The position numbers and the translations under genes were made by a program. Of a DNA stretch of 64,000 nucleotides, positions 17,295 to 25,522 are shown piece after piece. Under the pieces are notes generated by a model. The model had not been told where the DNA came from and did not search any database. It saw only the letters and a list, made by a program, of their open reading frames with translations. Source of the DNA: CAWIJJ01 sp963836405 (GTDB lineage: Bacteria > Acidobacteriota > Terriglobia > Bryobacterales > Bryobacteraceae); the NCBI GenBank assembly GCA_963836405.1, contig CAWIJL010000001.1, forward strand, positions 186,001 to 250,000, in the 5' to 3' direction. The first letter of the stretch is position 1; the number at the start of each line of letters is the position of its first letter.

Positions 17295-17729
17295 TCACAC
17301 CACCCGGGGGAGGCGTTGCCGGCGACTCACCCACTGCTCGCTCGTAAACAGCTTGGGACCAACCTGGATCATCCGCGGCAGAAGACTGAACAGATCGCTG
17401 GGGCCCCACGGCTTGCCGTCGCGGGTCTTGAATCCGCGCTGATTCAACTCCGAAGCCACACGCGACAACGGGCAGTCATCCACGATCATGTCGATCGCGA
17501 GCGTGATGATCTCCCGTTCCGAGGGGTTCTCCACCAGTCCCGTGCAGTCGGTCGAAACCTGGAGGCCATAGGGAATCTCTTCGGACCATTGCTGCTCGAC
17601 GCCTTCCGGCACAATGTCGCGCTCCCACTCGATAGCTGTGGGCTTCCAGCCCAACTCGATCCGCTTCATCAGGTAATCGAGCGTGGGCAGGCCGGTCAGG
17701 GCTTCGCGAATCCTTTCCTTCTTGGGCAT
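17295..17729 (-). CDS. Hypothetical protein with a recombinase-domain-like C-terminal half
   Basis: The 144-residue soluble protein has an N-terminal half without recognisable motifs. The second half, IITLAIDMIVDDCPLSRVASELNQRGFKTRDGKPWGPSDLFSLL, has the same helical pattern as the 'recombinase' linker domain of large serine recombinases, in which a helix pair is followed by 'LN.RG..TR.G..W'. No resolvase catalytic domain is present, so it is not itself a recombinase. It may be a small DNA-binding protein. Function unknown. Confidence 0.6.
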   Translation of the reverse strand: MPKKERIREALTGLPTLDYLMKRIELGWKPTAIEWERDIVPEGVEQQWSEEIPYGLQVSTDCTGLVENPSEREIITLAIDMIVDDCPLSRVASELNQRGFKTRDGKPWGPSDLFSLLPRMIQVGPKLFTSEQWVSRRQRLPRVV

Positions 17730-17832
17730 TGGTTCCTCCGCACCATGCGGAGCACGCGGGTTGCCGCCCTGACACGCGTTTTCCCGCCGTTCGCCAACCG
17801 GACGCTGTCCACCTGTGGGAATGCGCTGTCCG

Positions 17833-18927
17833 CTATTGCAACTTACCCCGGGCGTCTACCGTCCACGTCTCCACCACGCTGTCGCCGCGCAGGCCGTAGA
17901 CGCGTTCGTGCAGGTTCACCGCCACGCAAATGTGATTGGGAATGACGCGCAGGCGGTCTCCGACAGACAGATCCACTCCGGCACGGCTTATATCCAGGAA
18001 ACCGTGCTCCTCGTTCATTTTGTGAATTCTGGCCTCGGGAGCTTCCCGGACATGTCCGAACGTTACCTCGGCCGGATTAGCGAGCCGGTCCGAAGAGAAG
18101 GTCTTGGACCCGCCGTCCACGATCGCATGCCCGGGCCTCACGGCCGACACCACCGTCACCAGGATCGAAGCGGCGCAGTCCTCGAGAGCGCAGCCGCCGC
18201 TCCGCACAGTATTGATGTCATTGAAAACGTAAGTGCCGGGGCGAATCTCGTTCAGCCCTTCCAGTTCATGGGAATGGAACAGTGTGGGCGTCGAACCGCC
18301 GCTCACGACCCCGACCTGGATGCCCGCCCGGCGGAAGCCCTCGAGCGCGCTGCGCAGCAGGGCCCCCACGGACGCCAGCGCGCGTAAGCCGGCTTCATCC
18401 AGCGTCTTCACCTGCCCGGCGTAGAACGCGATCCCCTCGAAAGTAAGGTGCGGCAGTTTCTGAATCGCACGGGCCAAATCGAGCAGCGGCTCACCGGGCG
18501 CGACCCCCACCCGTCCCAAGCCGGCGTCCATCTCGGCCAACACCCCGATCTCGACCTTTGCCGCGCGCGCGGCATCGGAAAGCTGCCGTGCGGCAAAGGC
18601 ACTGTCCAAGGCGACCGTGACCCGCGTCCTAAGCGCCACATCCATAAGCCGTTCGAGCTTTCGCTGGCCGATGATCGGAAACGCCACCAACAGGTCTTCC
18701 GGTCCCGCCTCGAGCATCACCTCGGCCTCGGATACTTTGGCCACCGTCAATCCAGCCGCGCCGCTCTCGAGCTGCCGGCGACCCAGCATTACGGATTTGT
18801 GCGTCTTGGTATGCGGCCGCAGCCGCAGGCCATGGCGGCGGGTGTAATCGGCCACCCGCGCCAGGTTTCGCTCCAGGATATCGAGGTCCACAACCAGGGC
18901 CGGGGTATCGATTTCTGAAACAAGCAT
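17833..18927 (-). CDS. D-threonine aldolase-like PLP enzyme (alanine racemase N-terminal fold)
   Basis: The 364-residue product starts MLVSEIDTPALVVDLDILERNL and contains LRPHTKTHK, in which K41 is the expected Schiff-base lysine. It also has GLTVAKVSEAEVM, YAGQVKTLDE, VSGGSTPTLF, RPGTYVFND and a C-terminal IPNHICVAVNLHE metal-site region. This matches the D-threonine aldolase/D-serine dehydratase-like group of fold-type III PLP enzymes, which cleave or dehydrate D-3-hydroxyamino acids with a divalent metal. The ATG at 18927 gives the family's normal N-terminus; longer readings upstream are unrelated. It diverges from the S53 peptidase gene over 89 bases. The precise substrate is not determinable. 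Confidence 0.8.
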   Translation of the reverse strand: MLVSEIDTPALVVDLDILERNLARVADYTRRHGLRLRPHTKTHKSVMLGRRQLESGAAGLTVAKVSEAEVMLEAGPEDLLVAFPIIGQRKLERLMDVALRTRVTVALDSAFAARQLSDAARAAKVEIGVLAEMDAGLGRVGVAPGEPLLDLARAIQKLPHLTFEGIAFYAGQVKTLDEAGLRALASVGALLRSALEGFRRAGIQVGVVSGGSTPTLFHSHELEGLNEIRPGTYVFNDINTVRSGGCALEDCAASILVTVVSAVRPGHAIVDGGSKTFSSDRLANPAEVTFGHVREAPEARIHKMNEEHGFLDISRAGVDLSVGDRLRVIPNHICVAVNLHERVYGLRGDSVVETWTVDARGKLQ

Positions 18928-19016
18928 AAACCCAGCATATCGGGAGCGGCGGCGCGGGAAACGCGGAACACTGTCGAAACGTCTACTGTTTTGTCCGCGT
19001 AACCCCCTGGAGTAGC

Positions 19017-21809
19017 ATGCGTATCCGAAGAATACTGGCCGTCGCCTTACCAACAGTTTTCCTTTGGTTTTCAACGAGTTCCGCGCAACAGAACCGGATT
19101 TCCCGGATCGATTCGTCGCGCACCGAGGTGTTACGGGACCGTGTTCCCGCAAAAGCTCGGGCCGGCAACGATCTGGGCCGCGTCGAAGATGCCTTCCCCA
19201 TGCCGGTCATGACCGTGATGCTGAAGGCCTCCGCGGAACAGCAGAATACACTGCGCCAGTTGCTGGCCGAACAACAGGATCCGGCCTCCCCGAAATATCA
19301 CAAGTGGCTGACTCCGGAGGAGTACGCCGACCGCTTCGGCGTCAACGCGGCGGACGCGGACCAGATCGCCGGTTGGCTTCGTTCCGAAGGTTTCGCGGTG
19401 CAGGAAATCGCGCGCAGCCGCAAATGGATCACCTTTACCGGCACTGCCGGGCAGGTGCGCAACACCTTCCGCACGGAAATTCACCGCTTCCGCGAAGGCG
19501 CGGAGACGCACTTCTCGAATGCCAGCGATCCCTCGATTCCGGCCGCCATTTCGGGCATCGTGTCGAACATACGGGGACTCAATGACTTCGGCATGCAGCC
19601 CCGGCTGCGCAGGCCCACCGCCAACATGACATCGGCCTCCGGATCCCACAACCTCGCCCCCGACGACATCGCCACCATCTACAACATCGCTCCGCTGTAT
19701 GACGCCGGCATCGACGGTAGCGGCCAAAAGCTCGCCGTGGTCGGGCAGAGCAGCCTCCGCAATAGCGACCTGACCACCTTCCGCACGAAATTCAATCTTC
19801 CTGCCATGGACCTGCAACAGGTGCTGGTGCCCGGCAGCCGCAATCCCGGTGTCCGCTCCGGAGATATCGACGAAGCCAATCTCGACCTCCAATGGGCCGG
19901 CGCCGTGGCGCGCAAAGCGACCATCGTGTACGTGTACTCGACCGATGTCTGGCAATCCGCCATGTACGCCGTGGATCAGAACCTCGCACCCGTGCTGAGC
20001 ATGAGTTACGGCCTCTGCGAGCAGGCTGACTTGGTGGACATGCCCGACTTCCAGTCCGTCGCACGCCAGGCCAACGCGCAGGGCATCACCTGGCTGGCCG
20101 CCGCGGGCGATGCCGGCGCGGCCGATTGCGAAGACCGCGACGCCCTCACCGCGCAAAACGGCCTGGCCGTGGATTCCCCTGCGAGCATGCCCGAGATTAC
20201 CGCCATGGGTGGAACCACTTTCAACGACGCCGGGGGCGCCTACTGGAACGGATTCAACTCGCCCAACGGCGCGTCGGCGCTCTCCTACATCCCGGAGGTG
20301 GTTTGGAACGACACTTCCCTGGGCGGCGGACTTGCCTCCGGCGGCGGCGGTGCCAGCATCTACTTCACGCGTCCTTCCTGGCAGACCGGGCCGGGCGTGC
20401 CGAATGACGGCGCTCGCCATGTGCCAGACCTGTCGCTGACATCGTCGGCGAACCACGTGGGTTACTACGTCTATACCGGCGGCAGCGGCGCCTATTTCGG
20501 CGGCACCTCCGCGGCGGCGCCCACCATGGCCGGCATCGTGGCCCTGCTTAACCAGTACCTGGTTTCCACCGGCGCGCAATCGCAGCCCGGTTTGGGCAAC
20601 ATCAACCCGGCGTTGTACCGCCTCGCCCAGTCGGCGCCGCAGGCATTCCACGACGTGGTGGGCGGCGATAATGCCGTACCGTGCACCGGCGGCTCTCCCC
20701 ACTGCGTGAACGGCAAGGTGGGACACCTCGCCGGACCGGGTTACGATAGTGCCACCGGCTTGGGGTCGGTAGACGCCTTCAACCTTGCCAAAGCGTGGAA
20801 TGCCAACCCGGCGCGCTTTTCCGCAGTCACCGCCACCATCGACCGGAATCCGGTCTTTCAGCAATCCGCCGATGCCAGCGGCAACGGCTGGACGTTCCAA
20901 CTGCAACTCAGCGAAGAGAACGGCATCGGCACAACCCTGACCGGTTTCACGGTAGACGGCGCGGATTACACCTCGCAGATCGGCGGCCTGTTTGGAGGCG
21001 CGGCCATTCCCGCGCACGGCTCGATTCAGGCCTCCATGGGGCTGAATGTCACGCCGCCTAAGACGGTGGTTTTCAACTTCTCCGGAATTGACGCGGGCGG
21101 CTTCACCTGGAACACGCAATTGTCGGTGCCGTTTCAGCCGGCGCGTGCCCGGTTGGGAGTCGGCGGCATCGGTAACGCGGCATCCGGCCAGACGGTGTAC
21201 GCGCCGGGCATGATTCTGAGCGTTTACGGGACCGGCATGGGCGCGCTCACGCAATCTGCCGGCGCCATTCCCCTGCCCGAGTTCCTCGGCAGCTTCGCCG
21301 CCTACATCAACGGCGTAGCCGCGCCGATCTACTACGTTTCGCCGACTCAGGTGAACATCCAGATTCCATACGAAACACAGGCCGGCACTGCGACGCTTCT
21401 ATTGAGCAACCCGTATGAAGAGGTCACCTATCGTTTCCGCGTGACCGACGCGGGTCCGGGCATCTTTACCTTCCCGGACGGGGCGATCAACCCGTTTCGC
21501 AGCGGCCGCCGCGGCGAGACCATTACCCTCTTTGTGACGGGCGAAGGCAAGGTTACTCCGACCTTGCGAACAGGCAATACGCCGTCCTCTCATACCGCGC
21601 TGGCAAGCCTGCCGAGGCCGCAGCAGTCGGTTTCGCTCACCGTGGGCAACGTCCCCGCCACCATCCAGTTCATCGGGATTCCGAGCGGCCTGGTCGGGGT
21701 CACGCAGGTCAACTTCACTATTCCGGATAATGCGCCCGTGGGCAACCAACCGGTTGTCATCACGATAGGCGGCGTGCCCAGCACCCCCGCCACTCTGAAC
21801 GTCCAATAA
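19017..21809 (+). CDS. Secreted S53 (sedolisin/kumamolisin) peptidase with TIGR03437-like C-terminal domain
   Basis: The 930-residue product begins with a signal peptide (MRIRRILAVALPTVFLWFSTSSAQQ). A pro-kumamolisin activation domain follows (LLAEQQDPASPKYHKWLTPEEY to about residue 200), then the S53 catalytic domain. The catalytic set is visible: E286 and D290 in DIDEANLDLQW, D365 in AAAGDAGAADC, and nucleophile S498 in GGTSAAAPTMAG. After about 710 comes a Solibacter-type domain (GNAASGQTVYAPGMILSVYG, YVSPTQVNIQIPYE, VTQVNFTIPDNAPVG), probably for surface attachment or stability. Such enzymes are acid endopeptidases, matching an acidic soil lifestyle. A hairpin follows the stop. Confidence 0.9.
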   Translation: MRIRRILAVALPTVFLWFSTSSAQQNRISRIDSSRTEVLRDRVPAKARAGNDLGRVEDAFPMPVMTVMLKASAEQQNTLRQLLAEQQDPASPKYHKWLTPEEYADRFGVNAADADQIAGWLRSEGFAVQEIARSRKWITFTGTAGQVRNTFRTEIHRFREGAETHFSNASDPSIPAAISGIVSNIRGLNDFGMQPRLRRPTANMTSASGSHNLAPDDIATIYNIAPLYDAGIDGSGQKLAVVGQSSLRNSDLTTFRTKFNLPAMDLQQVLVPGSRNPGVRSGDIDEANLDLQWAGAVARKATIVYVYSTDVWQSAMYAVDQNLAPVLSMSYGLCEQADLVDMPDFQSVARQANAQGITWLAAAGDAGAADCEDRDALTAQNGLAVDSPASMPEITAMGGTTFNDAGGAYWNGFNSPNGASALSYIPEVVWNDTSLGGGLASGGGGASIYFTRPSWQTGPGVPNDGARHVPDLSLTSSANHVGYYVYTGGSGAYFGGTSAAAPTMAGIVALLNQYLVSTGAQSQPGLGNINPALYRLAQSAPQAFHDVVGGDNAVPCTGGSPHCVNGKVGHLAGPGYDSATGLGSVDAFNLAKAWNANPARFSAVTATIDRNPVFQQSADASGNGWTFQLQLSEENGIGTTLTGFTVDGADYTSQIGGLFGGAAIPAHGSIQASMGLNVTPPKTVVFNFSGIDAGGFTWNTQLSVPFQPARARLGVGGIGNAASGQTVYAPGMILSVYGTGMGALTQSAGAIPLPEFLGSFAAYINGVAAPIYYVSPTQVNIQIPYETQAGTATLLLSNPYEEVTYRFRVTDAGPGIFTFPDGAINPFRSGRRGETITLFVTGEGKVTPTLRTGNTPSSHTALASLPRPQQSVSLTVGNVPATIQFIGIPSGLVGVTQVNFTIPDNAPVGNQPVVITIGGVPSTPATLNVQ

Positions 21810-21812
21810 AAC

Positions 21813-21842
21813 GGTAGGCCGGCCTGGCGACGCCGGCCTACC
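21813..21842 (+). terminator. Hairpin after the S53 peptidase gene
   Basis: A perfect 11-base inverted repeat (GGTAGGCCGGC at 21813-21823 and GCCGGCCTACC at 21832-21842) with an 8-base loop begins four bases after the stop codon. It is followed only by CTTTCGG rather than a T tract, so it may be a weak terminator or an RNA 3'-end stabiliser, or one copy of a dispersed palindrome. Confidence 0.5.
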
Positions 21843-21878
21843 CTTTCGGCCGCACCTCGTGATATCGTAGTCCCCGCG

Positions 21879-23105
21879 ATGCAGCCCACGCTGCAAGAAC
21901 CCGTCAGCAAGACCGCCGGGGCCGGCGCGATTCCCCGCCCCGCCACGCGCAACTCCGCGGTGGACACCTACCGCGGCTTCGTCATGCTGCTCATGATGGC
22001 CGAGGTCGTGCAGCTGTCGCGTGTCGCACGGGCTTTTCCCGGCAACCCGTTCTGGCATTTTCTCGCCTATCACCAGACCCACGTCGACTGGGCGGGCTGC
22101 TCCCTTCACGACACCATTCAGCCGGGCTTTTCGTTTCTGGTCGGCGTCGCCGTACCGTACTCGATCGCCAGCCGCATCGCCAAGGGCGGCACCTTCTGGC
22201 GAATGTTCGTCCACGCTCTCTGGCGCGGCCTGTTGCTGGTCCTCCTCGGCGTTTTCCTTCGCTCGCTCAGTTCCCCGCAGACGTATTTCACCTTCGAAGA
22301 CACGCTCTCGCAAATCGGCTTCGGGTACCCGATCCTGTTCCTGCTTGCCTTCCGCCCGCCGCGCTGGCAGTGGATCGCGCTGGGCGTCATCCTGTTCGGC
22401 TACTGGCTGGCCTGGGCGCTCTATCCCGCCGCCGGGCCTGGCTTCGATTATCAGGCCGTGGGCGTCCCCGCGGACTGGCAGCATCACTACACCGGCTTTG
22501 CCGCGCACTGGAACAAGAACGCCAACTTCGGAAACGCTTTCGACCAGTGGTTCCTGAACCTGTTCCCGCGCACCAAGCCGTTCGTGTTCAACGGCGGCGG
22601 CTACCTCACGCTGAGTTTTATTCCCACTCTCGGCACCATGCTGCTGGGCCTCGCCGCGGGACGGTGGCTGCGCGCCAGCGCCCCTCGCCTGCCGCTGAAG
22701 CGACTGGCGGTCGCGGGCGCCATCGGGATCGCCGCCGGACTGCTCCTGCACTTCACCGGCATCTGCCCGGTGGTGAAGCGCATCTGGACGCCTTCGTGGA
22801 CGCTGTTCAGCGGCGGGTTGTGCTTCCTCTTCCTGGCCGGTTTTTGCTGGTTGGTGGATGGCAAGGGTTACCGCAAGTGGGCTTTCCCGCTGGTCGTGAT
22901 CGGGATGAACTCCATGGCGGCCTACCTGATCGCGCACCTGTGGGAGCGCTTTGTCATCGACTCGTTCCGCATCCACCTCGGCCGCGGGTTCTTCCAGGCG
23001 TTCGGGACCGGTCTCGAACCGCTCGTCCGCGGCCTCGCCGTCCTGCTGGTGTATTGGCTGGTTCTCTTCTGGATGTATCGCCGTAGGCTGTTCCTCAAAG
23101 TTTGA
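21879..23105 (+). CDS. HGSNAT-like membrane acyltransferase (DUF5009/DUF1624-type)
   Basis: The 408-residue product has about ten hydrophobic segments and an N-terminal VDTYRGFVMLLMMAEVV. It continues with the luminal/periplasmic loop HVDWAGCSLHDTIQPGFSFLVGVAVPYS, in which the conserved histidines and aspartate of the heparan-alpha-glucosaminide N-acetyltransferase family are expected. Later segments GYPILFLLAF, LVVIGMNSMAAYLIAHLWE and LYWLVLFWMY fit the family. It probably transfers an acyl group across the inner membrane to a cell-surface glycan; the acceptor is unknown. A hydrophilic leader of about 27 residues precedes the first helix. Confidence 0.75.
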   Translation: MQPTLQEPVSKTAGAGAIPRPATRNSAVDTYRGFVMLLMMAEVVQLSRVARAFPGNPFWHFLAYHQTHVDWAGCSLHDTIQPGFSFLVGVAVPYSIASRIAKGGTFWRMFVHALWRGLLLVLLGVFLRSLSSPQTYFTFEDTLSQIGFGYPILFLLAFRPPRWQWIALGVILFGYWLAWALYPAAGPGFDYQAVGVPADWQHHYTGFAAHWNKNANFGNAFDQWFLNLFPRTKPFVFNGGGYLTLSFIPTLGTMLLGLAAGRWLRASAPRLPLKRLAVAGAIGIAAGLLLHFTGICPVVKRIWTPSWTLFSGGLCFLFLAGFCWLVDGKGYRKWAFPLVVIGMNSMAAYLIAHLWERFVIDSFRIHLGRGFFQAFGTGLEPLVRGLAVLLVYWLVLFWMYRRRLFLKV

Positions 23106-23161
23106 CCCCGGCCAGACAATCCGGTGACAATCGCACCCTCCGCCCGCCGTAACCTCGAAAC

Positions 23162-23653
23162 ATGCGAAGACTCAGATGCATTTTGATGCTGGCGCTGGCG
23201 ATTGTGCCGGTGGCGTGGGGACAGCATTCGAACGCTTATGTATACGGCGGGATCTCTACTATCCCCGGCCGGCAGATCTACACTTACTGGCACGGCGAGC
23301 ACTTACAGGCAGGGGGCGGCGGGCAGGTCGGATTCAACCGCTTCACGTTAGGTGGGGATGTAACCGGGCTGATTGCCACAGGCGACTGGCAGCGCAACGC
23401 GGTCATCGTCGCCGTCGGGCCGGGCTTCCATTTCTTCGGAGAGACCGGCCGCAGGATCGACCCGTTCGTGACCGGCGGCGTATCCGCGATCGTCTCCCGG
23501 GGCGGCGCCCCGCTGGTCCACTACGGCGGCGGCGTGAACTACTGGTTCCATCCGCGAGTGGCACTGCGCTTTGAATTCCGCGACCACATCTGGCTGACCG
23601 AAGGCGAAAAGGTTCACTTCACCGGAGCCCGCGTCGGCCTGACGTTCCGCTAA
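23162..23653 (+). CDS. Small outer-membrane beta-barrel-like protein
   Basis: The 163-residue product begins with a signal peptide (MRRLRCILMLALAIVPVAWGQ). Alternating amphipathic strands follow (YVYGGISTIPG, GGGGQVGFNRFTLGGDVTGLI, AVIVAVGPGFHFF, PFVTGGVSAIVS, YGGGVNYWFHPRVALRFEFRD), ending in the barrel-type terminal strand GARVGLTFR with a C-terminal arginine after phenylalanine. This fits an eight-stranded outer-membrane barrel. The stop overlaps the convergent Rieske gene by four bases. Function unknown. Confidence 0.7.
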   Translation: MRRLRCILMLALAIVPVAWGQHSNAYVYGGISTIPGRQIYTYWHGEHLQAGGGGQVGFNRFTLGGDVTGLIATGDWQRNAVIVAVGPGFHFFGETGRRIDPFVTGGVSAIVSRGGAPLVHYGGGVNYWFHPRVALRFEFRDHIWLTEGEKVHFTGARVGLTFR

Positions 23654-24720
23654 GTGGATCTCTCGAGAAACTCCGCCAGCAGGCCGTGAAAATGGTGTAC
23701 CCCGTTTTCCCGTTTCACCGAGTATCGCCCCTGCCTGTAGTGCCGCGAGTGCAGGCCCTTCTGCACGCTTTCGCAGATGCGAATGTCCTCCTGCTGGATC
23801 TCGTCGCTGAATTCGATGGTGGCGTCGGCTACCTCGCCCGAATAGGCGAACCACTCGAAAATGGTCAGCGTCCGGTCGGGACCGAGCGGCAGAATGATAT
23901 TGCTGCTCAGGTTATCCGGATACACGTTCAGCATGAAATTGGGAAAAATCCAGTAATACAGCGCGCGGTTACTGCTGTCGGAAAACTCATAGCGGCGCCG
24001 GCCTTCGGTTCGCTCGCGAATCGGCGCGATCTGCGACGAGTAATACCGGAAGGTGTCCACACGGTAGCGTGAGTAGTCGAGTTCCCGAAAGAGGCTGGGA
24101 TGCGCGGTCGGAAGGTGGTAACCCTCCAGGTAGTTGTCGATGTATACCTTCCAGTTGCACTCGATCACGTAATCGCGCCGCCGCGAATAGCGCAGCGCGT
24201 CCACCGGGCAGCCGATCGCGGCCACTTCTTCGGGAATCGCGCCCAGCACCTCCGCGAGTGGCGGCGCGTTGCCGTCCAGGTTGACGAACACGAACGGGCC
24301 CCAAGTCTCCACCCGGTACTGTGGGAGCCGCACCGCGGACCGGTCCCAATTCTCGACGCCTTCGAACTCCGGCACGCCCAGCAGGCGGCCGTCCAGCCCG
24401 TACGTCCACGCGTGATAGGGGCAGCGGATGACCGATGCCTGTCCGCAGCCCTCGGTGAGAACCGCGCCGCGGTGCCGGCATACATTCGACTGAGCGCGCA
24501 GCGTGCCGTCCTTATCGCGCGCCACCAGCACCGGTTCGCTCGCCGCCTCGCAAGCCAGGTAACTGCCCGGCGCGGCCACGCTCGCCGCCTGTCCCACCGC
24601 CTGCCACGTGCAACCGAACACCGCGTCCCGCTCGCGCCCGAGCATGGCGGGATCGGTATACCAGTTCGCGGGAATGGTGGCGGCGCGAGCCAGGTCCGGT
24701 TCCCAGCGGAAATCGTTCAT
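23650..24720 (-). CDS. Rieske-type aromatic-ring-hydroxylating oxygenase alpha subunit-like protein
   Basis: The 356-residue product has a Rieske [2Fe-2S] site, CRHRGAVLTEGCGQ with C81 and H83, and CPYHAW with C100 and H103. The mononuclear iron histidines are in DNYLEGYHLPTAHPSLF, in an SRPBCC-type catalytic domain. This is the alpha-subunit layout of ring-hydroxylating and related demethylating oxygenases, acting in the cytoplasm with an electron-transfer partner. No reductase, ferredoxin or beta subunit is adjacent. The ATG at 24720 overlaps the stop of the CBM9-like gene (ATGA), so it is translationally coupled as the last gene of a four-gene row. Substrate unknown. Confidence 0.85.
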   Translation of the reverse strand: MNDFRWEPDLARAATIPANWYTDPAMLGRERDAVFGCTWQAVGQAASVAAPGSYLACEAASEPVLVARDKDGTLRAQSNVCRHRGAVLTEGCGQASVIRCPYHAWTYGLDGRLLGVPEFEGVENWDRSAVRLPQYRVETWGPFVFVNLDGNAPPLAEVLGAIPEEVAAIGCPVDALRYSRRRDYVIECNWKVYIDNYLEGYHLPTAHPSLFRELDYSRYRVDTFRYYSSQIAPIRERTEGRRRYEFSDSSNRALYYWIFPNFMLNVYPDNLSSNIILPLGPDRTLTIFEWFAYSGEVADATIEFSDEIQQEDIRICESVQKGLHSRHYRQGRYSVKRENGVHHFHGLLAEFLERST

Positions 24721-25520
24721 GCCCCCGCTACCCGGCTCGAAAACGTGACGTAAGGAAACACTTCCGGGATGTGCGAATCGTAGTGGCCGTGACGGTTCCA
24801 GGTCCAGCCCGCACACGGATCGAGCACCTCGCCATTGCTCCCGATTTTTTCGAAACGCGAGCAATCGATCCGCCAAACGTCGCCTTCGCGGGGCGGCAAC
24901 GCGCGGCCATCCGCGATGTCCGCAAGCCCCCGCCACGGAACCGCGATTTCGGCGGTCCAGCCGCGGTCGGTGTTGTTCCTGCGGTTCACGACGCCATCCA
25001 CGTGCACGGCCGTCTCGAGGCCAGGCAGGTCCCAGTCGAGAAATCCCCAGCGCTCGCCACGGGGATGAACGTGCCCGCCCACGCCGTCCAGCACCATCGT
25101 TCGTTGCGCGGCAGGGTCGAACTCGGGCCGGCCGAAGTAAGGGGACCCGGGCTTGAGGATGTCCTTCCAGATCCAGAAGACTTCATAAACGGTGTTGAGC
25201 GCGTTGATTTCAAACTCGTAGTAAGCGTCTTTGCCCGCGATAAACAGTTCGAGATCGTTCTCTTCCCAGATTTTAGAATCGCGTTCGGTAAGCGTGCCCC
25301 AGACGTCGGTTTCTTCCGCCCAGAATCCGAAATACAGGTTGCGGTCGTCCCAAAGCAGGGCCACGCGCGTATCGAACCAGGCAGGCTCACCGGTCACGAT
25401 ATCGACGAAGGCAGAGGACTTCTCCGCCTCACGCCACGAGGGCTCGTCCAGCCTGCCATCGACGACAATCGGGCCCGCCGCCCGGCGGCAGGTGTAGCGG
25501 GCGGGCTCCACGTTCCACAT
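24717..25520 (-). CDS. CBM9-like carbohydrate-binding protein
   Basis: The 267-residue product contains VVDGRLDEPSWREAEKS, VALLWDDRNLYFGFWAEETDVW, ENDLELFIAGKDAYYEFEINALNTVYEVFW and WTAEIAVPWRGLADI. These are the sequence hallmarks of the family-9 carbohydrate-binding fold found in xylanase-associated and stand-alone proteins. No signal peptide is visible, so it may act in the cytoplasm or be exported otherwise. The ATG at 25520 lies just after the ADOP stop; a GTG two codons upstream is an alternative. Its stop overlaps the start of the Rieske gene. Confidence 0.8.
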   Translation of the reverse strand: MWNVEPARYTCRRAAGPIVVDGRLDEPSWREAEKSSAFVDIVTGEPAWFDTRVALLWDDRNLYFGFWAEETDVWGTLTERDSKIWEENDLELFIAGKDAYYEFEINALNTVYEVFWIWKDILKPGSPYFGRPEFDPAAQRTMVLDGVGGHVHPRGERWGFLDWDLPGLETAVHVDGVVNRRNNTDRGWTAEIAVPWRGLADIADGRALPPREGDVWRIDCSRFEKIGSNGEVLDPCAGWTWNRHGHYDSHIPEVFPYVTFSSRVAGA

Positions 25521-25522
25521 GG

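Noticed and set aside
19131..21254. Very long open frame antisense to the S53 peptidase gene
   Set aside because: Its translation is rich in Arg, Gly and His without motifs, and the sense frame has a full signal peptide and catalytic set. Long antisense frames are expected in GC-rich coding DNA.
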